Under the pieces are notes generated by a model. It was not told the origin of the DNA. It searched no databases and saw only the letters and a program-made list of their open reading frames with translations. From assembly GCF_009664365.1 (NCBI RefSeq), contig NZ_CP044310.1, positions 4,963,001-5,027,000 of the forward strand: a DNA stretch of 64,000 nt. Direction: 5' to 3'. The DNA comes from Paenibacillus xylanilyticus (GTDB lineage: Bacteria; Bacillota; Bacilli; Paenibacillales; Paenibacillaceae). Below, in pieces: positions 52,087 through 58,555 of this stretch (positions are counted from its first letter, which is position 1; each line of letters opens with the position of its first letter). The translations under genes and the position numbers were made by a program.

Positions 52087-52127
52087 ACAAAAAAAAGAAG
52101 CCATGGACGCATCCGCCCATGACTTCT
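52087..52127 (-). terminator. Terminator in the rtcB leader
   Basis: On the minus strand a 10-bp stem (GAAGTCATGG with CCATGGCTTC, extendable by GCG/CGT) is followed by eight T residues. It ends about 100 nt before the rtcB start, so it must be bypassed for rtcB expression. Confidence 0.85.
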
Positions 52128-52140
52128 TCATGACATAACA

Positions 52141-52179
52141 GAGAACAGGACGGCATGAAGATGCCATACCTCTGTTCTC
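52141..52179 (-). promoter_or_regulatory. Hairpin with a loop complementary to the base of the rtcB terminator
   Basis: GAGAACAG pairs with CTGTTCTC and GGCAT with ATGCC. The loop of this hairpin (minus CTTCATG, 52160-52154) is perfectly complementary to minus CATGAAG (52132-52126), which ends on the first base of the terminator stem. This could form an antiterminator. Confidence 0.55.
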
Positions 52180-52250
52180 CATCGCTATATAAGCCGAGAA
52201 TGACATATCGATACCTGCATTAAGAACAGTGAAAAGATATGCCGATCCTC

Positions 52251-52352
52251 CTATGTCGCCCGTAAGAGGCCAAAGAGACGATGAGCTGGATATGCAGTTG
52301 TAACTATGCGACTTGTTGTATGTGTCAATCGAACATCATAACCAACCATCAT
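52251..52352 (-). CDS. 33-codon leader peptide ORF upstream of rtcB
   Basis: An ATG at 52352 has GGGAGG 9 nt upstream. The peptide starts MMVGYDVRLTHTTSRIVTTA and ends in PAHRLFGLLRAT; its stop is immediately followed by another GGAGG. It lies between a good promoter and the leader hairpins, in the position of an attenuator leader peptide. No family recognised; the peptide is rich in Thr, Arg and hydrophobic residues. Confidence 0.55.
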   Translation of the reverse strand: MMVGYDVRLTHTTSRIVTTAYPAHRLFGLLRAT

Positions 52353-52386
52353 GTCTTTCGGCCTCCCTTCGTAAATGATAAGTCTT

Positions 52387-52416
52387 ATATTAATAGGACT
52401 CGTTTCGATATGTCAA
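52387..52416 (-). promoter_or_regulatory. SigA-type promoter of the rtcB leader
   Basis: Minus-strand TTGACA (52416-52411), 18 bp, then TAATAT (52392-52387). The predicted transcript starts near 52380 and would have a leader of about 390 nt. Confidence 0.6.
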
Positions 52417-52464
52417 CCCTTTTCTTGGAAAATAAACCGTTTGACATGAATATGCATATACTAA

Positions 52465-52503
52465 AAAATCAGGGGTCTGTTTGAATACAGCCCCTGATTT
52501 TTA
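52465..52503 (-). terminator. Intrinsic terminator of the TerC-family gene
   Basis: AAAAATCAGGGG pairs with CCCCTGATTTTT around GTCTGTTTGAATACA; A- and T-runs on both sides. It insulates the rtcB promoter from the riboswitch-controlled unit. Confidence 0.9.
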
Positions 52504-52538
52504 CGACGACATATGCTGTTTGTGTTAAGCTTATACGC

Positions 52539-53357
52539 TTAGTTTCCTGCTTGTTTTTCCAACTCTTCAATCGGATTTTCATCCTCTTTGGCTGGTACCT
52601 TGGAAGACAGGAACCAACCGCATACCGCAATGGTAATCAATACGATATAGAATCCGAATTTCCAAATTTTATTTTCCGGGAAATGTTCATCCAGAACACC
52701 AAGTGAAGGATGCGCCAGCGTAATGACTGCGAGCTTAACCCCTACCCAACCTACGATAACGAAGGCTGCCACTTCAAGTCCCGGACGTGAATGAAGCAAT
52801 TTAACGAAGAAGGAAGCTGCAAAACGCATAATGACGAGACCAATAAATCCACCCAGGAAGATGACGATAAACTGTCCACCATCCAACCCGCCAATTGGTG
52901 GCAATCCACTTGGTGGCAGCGCCACAGCCAGTGCTACGGCTGCAAGAATGGAGTCGACTGCAAAAGCAATATCCGCAACCTCGACCTTGAAAACGGTCAT
53001 CCAGAAACCGGATTGTTTCTTGGCTTTCTTCGGTGCATCATCGGCTGCTTCGTCTGTCTTGTTTCGGCTGCCCATAACTTTCTTGGCAATGTGATTAATC
53101 GAGATGTAAAGAAGATACAGTGCTCCGATCGCCTGAACCTGCCACACATCGACGAGGAACGAGATCAGGAACAAGGAACCTAACCTGAAGATAAAGGCTC
53201 CGAGCAAACCGTAGAATAGCGCTTTTTTGCGCTTCTCATCCGGTAAATGCTTAACCATAATCGCAAGCACCAAAGCATTATCTGCTGCCAGCAATCCTTC
53301 CAGGACTACTAGGACGATTAGTACCCATCCATACTCCAATAATAATGACAAATCCAA
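52539..53357 (-). CDS. TerC family integral membrane protein (YkoY/YceF-like)
   Basis: A 272-residue membrane protein with seven or eight helices and the TerC motifs LEGLLAADNALVLAIMVKHL and VEVADIAFAVDSILAAVALA; the acidic residues within the helices are thought to bind the metal. Several TerC proteins export Mn2+ and load exoenzymes. A TTG at 53357 has AAGGAGG 8 nt upstream and starts at the conserved LDLSLLLEYGW; the open frame upstream to 53648 covers the riboswitch and is not coding. Under a manganese riboswitch. Confidence 0.9.
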   Translation of the reverse strand: MDLSLLLEYGWVLIVLVVLEGLLAADNALVLAIMVKHLPDEKRKKALFYGLLGAFIFRLGSLFLISFLVDVWQVQAIGALYLLYISINHIAKKVMGSRNKTDEAADDAPKKAKKQSGFWMTVFKVEVADIAFAVDSILAAVALAVALPPSGLPPIGGLDGGQFIVIFLGGFIGLVIMRFAASFFVKLLHSRPGLEVAAFVIVGWVGVKLAVITLAHPSLGVLDEHFPENKIWKFGFYIVLITIAVCGWFLSSKVPAKEDENPIEELEKQAGN

Positions 53358-53390
53358 ATTTGACTCCTCCTTAGTATCCTTATGATGTAC

Positions 53391-53430
53391 AAAAAAAGGA
53401 CCTTTACCATCGCTGGTAAAGATCCTTTTA
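53391..53430 (-). terminator. Second terminator of the riboswitch leader
   Basis: AAGGATCTTTACC pairs with GGTAAAGGTCCTT (one internal G-U) with seven T residues on the minus strand. It follows the riboswitch terminator by a few bases and precedes the TerC ribosome binding site. Confidence 0.8.
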
Positions 53431-53436
53431 TATCCA

Positions 53437-53480
53437 TAAAAAGAGACCTTTACCCAGCGTGAAAACTTGGTAAAGGTCTC
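53437..53480 (-). terminator. Riboswitch expression-platform terminator
   Basis: GAGACCTTTACC pairs with GGGTAAAGGTCTC around AAGTTTTCACGCT and five T residues follow. Its left arm contains the 3' strand of aptamer helix P1, so P1 and the terminator exclude each other. Confidence 0.85.
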
Positions 53481-53566
53481 GCTAACAACAAATTGCTGCC
53501 AATAAAGCCGGGGATGTGATCCCGAATTGACGACTTTACTGTGAAAGCTACTCCCCTTTAACATCA
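53472..53566 (-). ncRNA. yybP-ykoY manganese riboswitch aptamer
   Basis: The minus-strand sequence has the conserved blocks AAAGGGGAGTAGC at the start and GTTAGCGAGACCTTT at the end. The internal elements are GTCGTCAATTCGGGATCACA and CCCCGGCTTTATTGGCAGC. These match the yybP-ykoY family, which binds Mn2+ and turns expression on. It is located before a TerC-family gene, the usual partner. Confidence 0.85.
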
Positions 53567-53619
53567 GGAATATGCAGTTGTAGTTGGTGCATTTCTTACA
53601 GTTCAAATAACCTGTTCTC

Positions 53620-53648
53620 ATCATATTCACAACACTACACAAAGTCAA
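53620..53648 (-). promoter_or_regulatory. SigA-type promoter of the riboswitch-terC unit
   Basis: Minus-strand TTGACT (53648-53643), 17 bp, TATGAT (53625-53620). The transcript would begin about 50 nt before the aptamer. Confidence 0.7.
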
Positions 53649-53651
53649 GCT

Positions 53652-53966
53652 TTATTTAACAGTACCTTGACCCTGGTCCATTTTGCGAAAAACGAAAAAA
53701 TCATAAACGAAATTGCCCAGAGGGATAAACGATATGAAAAATAACGCGATCGGACGGCGTAAACGCCACTTTTGCGTCGTATACAGACTTACCATAAACA
53801 ACATATACATCAAAAACAGAAAACCGTACAGATTGCCAAACCAGGTGACCGATTGAGGCAAAATCCCTGCATTTTTCAAGGGGAATGCAACAAACAGCAA
53901 TAATACATATGAAAGTCCCTGCAGCCACAGCAGTAATCGGAAGCGGCCCAGTGTTGAATGTAACAT
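53652..53966 (-). CDS. DUF3817 family membrane protein
   Basis: A protein of about 104 residues with three hydrophobic helices (LLLWLQGLSYVLLLFVAFPL, WFGNLYGFLFLMYMLFMVSL, PIALFFISFIPLGNFVYDF) and the family sequence RRPIALFFISFIPLGNF. DUF3817 proteins are small membrane proteins of unknown function. The frame opens at 54017; GGAGG at 53973-53977 supports the ATG at 53966 (53969 is adjacent). Confidence 0.8.
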   Translation of the reverse strand: MLHSTLGRFRLLLWLQGLSYVLLLFVAFPLKNAGILPQSVTWFGNLYGFLFLMYMLFMVSLYTTQKWRLRRPIALFFISFIPLGNFVYDFFVFRKMDQGQGTVK

Positions 53967-54127
53967 CATGTTCCTCCAGTTTCTATCCACGTAACGAGTA
54001 ATTTGCAACCTGTTCATTATATCACAAGTACCTATTTCTTCGGTACTGCCGAGGCGCCAAACGCTTCATAAAAGCATAAGATGTGACAAAGATTCGATAC
54101 GCGTATGGGACAAGGAGGAGCCGCCCA

Positions 54128-55222
54128 ATGAAAATAGCAATGGTCGCACCGGAGAAACTACCTGTGCCTGGAAACGGTTCTGTTGAAATAAGCATTCTGG
54201 GTATCGCTCGCGAACTTGCAATGCGTCATGAAGTGACCATTATTAGCCGCGAAATGCCTGGTCTTCCAGCCAAAGAGCAGCTTGAAGGCATTACGATCCG
54301 CCGTGTTCCATCCAGCAGTCCTGATCAATATATTCAGGCGGTCATTCGGCTCTTAAAGGAAAATTCGTTTGATCTGATCCAGGTGGATAACAGGCCGCGC
54401 TGCTTGGCCCGAATCAAACGAAGCCTGCCTGACACCCCTGTAATCCTGTTCCTTCACTCCCTGACCTTCGCTCAGCCTGGACCAGCAAGATTAGCGTTGT
54501 TACGACAAGCCGACTGCATCGCCGTCAACAGTTTGTCGCTCAGAGACAGATTAGGGCGCAGGTTCCCTTCGGTGAAACATCTGATGAATGTTATTCCTCT
54601 GGGTGCCGATCTCACTCGCTTCGTTCCAGCCCTAAGCGATGGAACAAACCTCACGCTGTCAGAGCGTTCACAACCCTTTTCCGTGCTGTATGTCGGCAGA
54701 CTGGTTCCAGGCAAAGGTGTGGACATTCTGATTCGCGCAGTAGCACTTGTGCAGCAGAAGGTTGATGTACAGCTGATTATTGCAGGCAAGGGACCACAGG
54801 TCTATGTGCGCAAGCTGCGTCTGCTAGCCCGAAAACTCGGGATACGATCATCTTTTCTCGGACAGATTGCCCATGAACAAATACACCACTTGTACCGGGC
54901 CGCTGATTGCCTGGTCTGCCCGTCTCAAATGCACGAAGCCTTCGGGTTAGTTAACGTTGAAGCCATGGCTTCCGGTCTGCCTGTGATCGCTTCAGACAAT
55001 GGTGGCATTCGAGAAATTATTGAGTCCGGCAGCAGCGGTTATCTGGTTTCTCCATATGACAAACCTCAGCCATTTGCGGCTTGCCTTCAGAAGCTTGCCC
55101 GGGATCCGAAGCTAGCCGAAACTCTTGGCAAGGCTGGGCGGGCAATTGCCGTGAACCAGTTTGGCTGGTCCCGAACGGCCATGCATCTCGAAGCAGCTTA
55201 TACAAGACTAATCCGCCAATGA
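54128..55222 (+). CDS. GT4-family glycosyltransferase, CotSA-like
   Basis: A 364-residue retaining glycosyltransferase of the GT-B fold. The donor-site motifs are VLYVGRLVPGKGVDILIRAV (about 187-206) and the E-x7-E pair Glu270/Glu278 in MHEAFGLVNVEAMASGLPV. The N-terminal acceptor domain starts MKIAMVAPEKLPVPGNGSVE. It resembles spore-coat-associated CotSA and cell-wall glycosyltransferases; the sugar is unknown. AAGGAGGAG lies 8 nt before the ATG at 54128; the frame opens at 54083. Confidence 0.85.
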   Translation: MKIAMVAPEKLPVPGNGSVEISILGIARELAMRHEVTIISREMPGLPAKEQLEGITIRRVPSSSPDQYIQAVIRLLKENSFDLIQVDNRPRCLARIKRSLPDTPVILFLHSLTFAQPGPARLALLRQADCIAVNSLSLRDRLGRRFPSVKHLMNVIPLGADLTRFVPALSDGTNLTLSERSQPFSVLYVGRLVPGKGVDILIRAVALVQQKVDVQLIIAGKGPQVYVRKLRLLARKLGIRSSFLGQIAHEQIHHLYRAADCLVCPSQMHEAFGLVNVEAMASGLPVIASDNGGIREIIESGSSGYLVSPYDKPQPFAACLQKLARDPKLAETLGKAGRAIAVNQFGWSRTAMHLEAAYTRLIRQ

Positions 55223-55277
55223 GCATAATTTGAACAGAAGTCATAACAAAGCTGCCCCAATTGCTGCGAGGGACTGG

Positions 55278-55640
55278 TTAGGCTTTTTCCCGTGACTGCC
55301 AGCTTGTGATCCATGACTCCATTTGGGGGATGGGGACATGTACCATTTCAATCAGCTCAACAATAATCATATCTTTCATGGCAAACCGGACCTTCGCACA
55401 GGTCTGCTGGTGAAAGACATCATAAAATCCAGATCCTGCCCAGCACCCGTGAGGAACAACAACTGGGTCGTTCACGATATATCCCACGGTACCTATTGGT
55501 GGAATAACCACCTTGATCGCCTGATGATCTGTACGATTATTGGGATCCTTAACCAAAAATACAGTATCATCAACATTTAATGCCTGGATACCATGATAAT
55601 GCTCCATTCGATCCATGGCTGCAAATAAGTTGCTGCTCAT
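55278..55640 (-). CDS. HIRAN-domain-like small protein
   Basis: A 120-residue protein. The stretch VFLVKDPNNRTDHQAIKVVI followed by GTVGYIVNDP resembles a HIRAN domain, which binds 3' DNA ends or damaged DNA and is usually fused to helicases or nucleases; here it stands alone. The C-terminus (VELIEMVHVPIPQMESWITS) is amphipathic. The ATG at 55640 has AAGGAG 11 nt upstream. The frame is open to 55718, overlapping the end of the WYL regulator, so coupled translation from 55718 is possible. Confidence 0.6.
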   Translation of the reverse strand: MSSNLFAAMDRMEHYHGIQALNVDDTVFLVKDPNNRTDHQAIKVVIPPIGTVGYIVNDPVVVPHGCWAGSGFYDVFHQQTCAKVRFAMKDMIIVELIEMVHVPIPQMESWITSWQSREKA

Positions 55641-55701
55641 AACATGTTTTTCTCCTTTTCCTTCATTCCAAGTTTCAAAGTTAAAATAACCAATCATCAA
55701 A

Positions 55702-56667
55702 CTATTCATCTCCCTCATAGTGCTTCAACCATTGAGTCAGTTGTTTGCGAATCTCTGTTCGAAATTCTCGGGGCTCAAGAACCTCCGCTTGAGGGCCAAA
55801 TTGATATAACCACATCAGGAACTCACGACTGCTGTTTAGTGTGACTTCGAATAACAATCCGCCATCAGGCAGATCCGTCATGCGTGGACGAACAAACATT
55901 TCTTCTTCTTTTATGTAGGGTGCCATTCTTTCCGTAAATCTCACCTTGAAATGAATATGTTCGTCCCCTCGATCAACAGACCACGTATTTTTCATATACT
56001 GCGCTATGTTGAAATCCGCTTTGTCAAAGTGGGTACCTGTCTGATTCACGTCCATAAATCGACTCATGCGAAACAATCGCACCTTTTGCACCAGATGGCA
56101 GTACCCGACAAGATAAAAGCGCTGATCGCGTGGAATTAGATAATAGGGATCGATGTCACGGACCGTAATATCATTGTTGGTCAGTGTTCGATACCGGGTA
56201 CGTATGGTTTCCTGATTAAGAATAGCTTCAATAATCGGGATAAGCAGATTGGGGTCTTTTCCTTCCTCCCGGTATGCAGGCGTGCCCATGCGTATGATAC
56301 CTGCAATGTTCTCCACGATATCACTGTTTCTTGATTTTAGCTTGGTATGGACCGACATCACTTTGTCAAAAGCTGCATCGAATTCAGCCGGCAATTGGGA
56401 AGTATCCAGAACAGACGGAAGCATGGAGAAGACCATAGCCTCCTGCTCCGTGAAATCGAGTGGATACAAGGCGAAATTCCCAATAAACCGATAACCCTTG
56501 CCGTAGCCTTCGTTCATGATAGGGGCAACCCTGTCCAAAATCCGGAGATCGCGATAGATCGTGCGTACAGTTGTATCACATTTCGCAGCCAACTCCTTGG
56601 CTGAGATTCCGGGATAGGCTTGTATAGCCTGAAGTATACGCAGCAGACGAATTAATTTCTCTGTCAT
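55702..56667 (-). CDS. YafY/WYL-domain transcriptional regulator
   Basis: A 321-residue regulator: winged helix (YPGISAKELAAKCDTTVRTI, YRDLRIL), a WYL domain around 145-215 (RTRYRTLTNNDITVRDIDPY, RDQRFYLVGYCHLVQKVRLF) and a WCX C-terminal domain (VRFTERMAPYIKEEEMFVR). The stop overlaps the region upstream of the HIRAN-like gene, so both may be one unit. The ligand is unknown; WYL domains can sense nucleic acid or its breakdown products, which would fit a damage-related partner, as inference. Confidence 0.85.
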   Translation of the reverse strand: MTEKLIRLLRILQAIQAYPGISAKELAAKCDTTVRTIYRDLRILDRVAPIMNEGYGKGYRFIGNFALYPLDFTEQEAMVFSMLPSVLDTSQLPAEFDAAFDKVMSVHTKLKSRNSDIVENIAGIIRMGTPAYREEGKDPNLLIPIIEAILNQETIRTRYRTLTNNDITVRDIDPYYLIPRDQRFYLVGYCHLVQKVRLFRMSRFMDVNQTGTHFDKADFNIAQYMKNTWSVDRGDEHIHFKVRFTERMAPYIKEEEMFVRPRMTDLPDGGLLFEVTLNSSREFLMWLYQFGPQAEVLEPREFRTEIRKQLTQWLKHYEGDE

Positions 56668-56893
56668 GTAGTTTCTCCCCTTCGATATTTTATCGGCAAG
56701 GAAAACTAGTTCCTTTAGTACATCTATAAATCTTTAGTCCCATTCATTATTTCGCAAACTCACTAGTTATGTATAGTTCAATTGCACTTTTTCTCCTTTA
56801 TTAATATACATTTTATGACTATCTTGCGTAAAATATTAGATACAAGCCCTTATACCTAAGCCTCAAAGCCTATTTAAGATTTCTAATAAAATG

Positions 56894-56934
56894 ACAAAAA
56901 AGCCCCGTCTCGTGGGAAGAGACAGGGCTTTACG
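56894..56934 (-). terminator. Intrinsic terminator of the 56.9-kb gene
   Basis: AAAGCCC-GTCTC pairs with GAGAC-GGGGCTTT around TTCCCAC, with six T residues on the minus strand. The rest of the 272-bp gap (56668-56939) shows no gene, only A+T-rich sequence expected to carry the WYL regulator promoter. Confidence 0.85.
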
Positions 56935-56939
56935 AATGA

Positions 56940-57458
56940 TTAATTATGCAGCTGGACTAATTTCCCCAACACGTTCACCAAATGTTCACATAATTCCGGA
57001 ATATCTCCCATCTGGTCTTCATTCACGTTTCGATCAAAATACACATGACTTGAAACATTATACCTGATGGGTTCCTCTCCATACACAAAGTGAATGTCCT
57101 GTACCAAGCGCTGATCTGGCCAGCTCACTTGTATGATGGAGCGAATTGCGGGACATAGCCTGTCTGGCTCAGGAGTCTCCTGGCTAAACCGAAGCTCAAG
57201 CCGGCATCCCGGCTGGCTGCCGGGTGACTCCAATATTTCGGCCGCCAGCGCTTCTAGAGAGCTTCGAAGTATAATCTCCCCTTTGACCTCAGAATGCTCC
57301 CTTAGAACGAACTGCAGCACGAACTCTCTGGACATACTCGCCATTTCCAGGATGTCCTTCCTGTTGGATATGTGAATGATCTCATCGAGATTGTCGAGAT
57401 CATACAGATAGTTCTCAATACCGACCTTGAGATTGTCGTACACGGTTGGATCAAACAT
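56940..57458 (-). CDS. Conserved hypothetical protein
   Basis: I do not recognise this 172-residue protein. It has a mixed alpha/beta composition (YDNLKVGIENYLYDLDNLDE, CPAIRSIIQVSWPDQRLVQD, NVSSHVYFDRNVNEDQMGDI) and ends in a leucine-rich helix (LCEHLVNVLGKLVQLHN). Cytoplasmic, with no transmembrane segment. Ends in a terminator; single transcription unit. Confidence 0.6.
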   Translation of the reverse strand: MFDPTVYDNLKVGIENYLYDLDNLDEIIHISNRKDILEMASMSREFVLQFVLREHSEVKGEIILRSSLEALAAEILESPGSQPGCRLELRFSQETPEPDRLCPAIRSIIQVSWPDQRLVQDIHFVYGEEPIRYNVSSHVYFDRNVNEDQMGDIPELCEHLVNVLGKLVQLHN

Positions 57459-57569
57459 AAACTTGCCTACTTTCCTAAGAACTTATACTGACCTGTTTGC
57501 GAAAATGACGTGATCTGCTTCGGATCGGTGTATTGTATCACTTGTATCCATTATAACCATCTCTAATTG

Positions 57570-57604
57570 CAAAAAAAGCCCGGTCATGTTGACCGGGCTT
57601 CGTC
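57570..57604 (-). terminator. Intrinsic terminator of rplY/ctc
   Basis: AAGCCCGGTC pairs with GACCGGGCTT around AACAT, with seven T residues on the minus strand. Confidence 0.9.
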
Positions 57605-57636
57605 TGGGGTAGGAGAGCTGAACTCCCACGCCCCTA

Positions 57637-58272
57637 TTATTCGTCTGCTGCCTTCTCTTCCTCTGCAGCCACAGGTTCTGCCTCATCAGCAGAAGCTGTT
57701 GGCTCTTCCTCAGCCGCCTGCGGTGGCATAACGGATGCGATAATGGAATCGGGTGACGTAATTAGTGTCAAGCCCTTATCCAGTTTAATATCTTCCGCTG
57801 TCAGGCGATCACCAATGTCCAGCCCGCTGACATCCACCTCGATGGAAGTCGGCAGGTCGGCTGGAAGTCCTTCGACTTCCACTTCGGTTTCCTGCGTCTG
57901 GAACACACCACCGGCTTTGGAGCCAGCAGCCGTACCTTGGAAATCGATCGGTACACTTACGCTGATCGGTTTATTTTTGGATATTTGCAAGAAGTCCACG
58001 TGCAGCAGACGTCCATTGCGCTCCTGCTGATCCTTAATCAGCACAGGAACGGTTTTTCCACCCTCCAGATTGAGGTTGAACATCTCGGAACGACCTGTAC
58101 GAGCGACTTTGAGCATCTCTTTTTCATCCACATGTATGGAGGCCCCTTCAAATTCTGGACCATAAACGACAGCCGGAACACGTCCGCCTTGTCTTAACAG
58201 GCGCAAGGCCGCACCTTTCTTTTCAGTTCGTGGAGTTGCAGTAAGTTGAGCCATTTTTCCGTTGGATTTCAT
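57637..58272 (-). CDS. rplY: 50S ribosomal protein L25 / general stress protein Ctc
   Basis: A 211-residue two-domain L25 (TL5/Ctc type). The N-terminal RNA-binding domain contains LRLLRQGGRVPAVVYGPEF and LLHVDFLQIS, and the C-terminal domain ends in an acidic tail (EEEPTASADEAEPVAAEEE). It binds 5S rRNA and in Bacillus is induced by stress. AAGGAGG lies 10 nt before the ATG. A SigB-like promoter sits about 120 bp upstream. Confidence 0.93.
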   Translation of the reverse strand: MKSNGKMAQLTATPRTEKKGAALRLLRQGGRVPAVVYGPEFEGASIHVDEKEMLKVARTGRSEMFNLNLEGGKTVPVLIKDQQERNGRLLHVDFLQISKNKPISVSVPIDFQGTAAGSKAGGVFQTQETEVEVEGLPADLPTSIEVDVSGLDIGDRLTAEDIKLDKGLTLITSPDSIIASVMPPQAAEEEPTASADEAEPVAAEEEKAADE

Positions 58273-58389
58273 GATTGAACATCCTCCTTCAAGGGATCCC
58301 TACTTTGTTTGGTGTTGGGAAGCATTCGGCTTCTCTCATAGACCAATGGGTCTTTTTTTCTGCGGCCAAATCTGGGGCCATATCTATAT

Positions 58390-58416
58390 ATACCCCAATG
58401 AACTTGTTTCTCAAAC
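58390..58416 (-). promoter_or_regulatory. SigB-like promoter of rplY/ctc
   Basis: Minus-strand GTTTGA (58416-58411), 15 bp, GGGTAT (58395-58390) resembles the SigB consensus GTTTaA-N12-15-GGGWAT. It fits the stress role of ctc, though presence of SigB in this genome is not shown. Confidence 0.45.
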
Positions 58417-58471
58417 ATTGGCTTGTACAATTCATCCCTTTTTCCAATTCAAAATCCAAGCTCTGTTCACC

Positions 58472-58505
58472 AAAAAAAGACAGCCGGAAAGACCCTCCGA
58501 CTGCC
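58472..58505 (-). terminator. Intrinsic terminator of the first pullulanase gene
   Basis: GGCAGTCGG pairs with CCGGCTGTC (two G-U pairs) around AGGGTCTTT, with seven T residues on the minus strand. Confidence 0.85.
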
Positions 58506-58555
58506 TGCTGCTTCTAGTTTTATCTACCCCTACTATACGAATCTGACAAGAGGAT

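Noticed and set aside
53358..53648. N-terminal extension of the TerC protein to 369 residues
   Set aside because: This stretch contains the manganese riboswitch, two terminators and the promoter; the TTG at 53357 with AAGGAGG is the real start.
56700..56780. ACTAGT direct repeats upstream of the WYL regulator as operator sites
   Set aside because: Two short copies about 60 bp apart are not enough to separate from chance in A+T-rich DNA.
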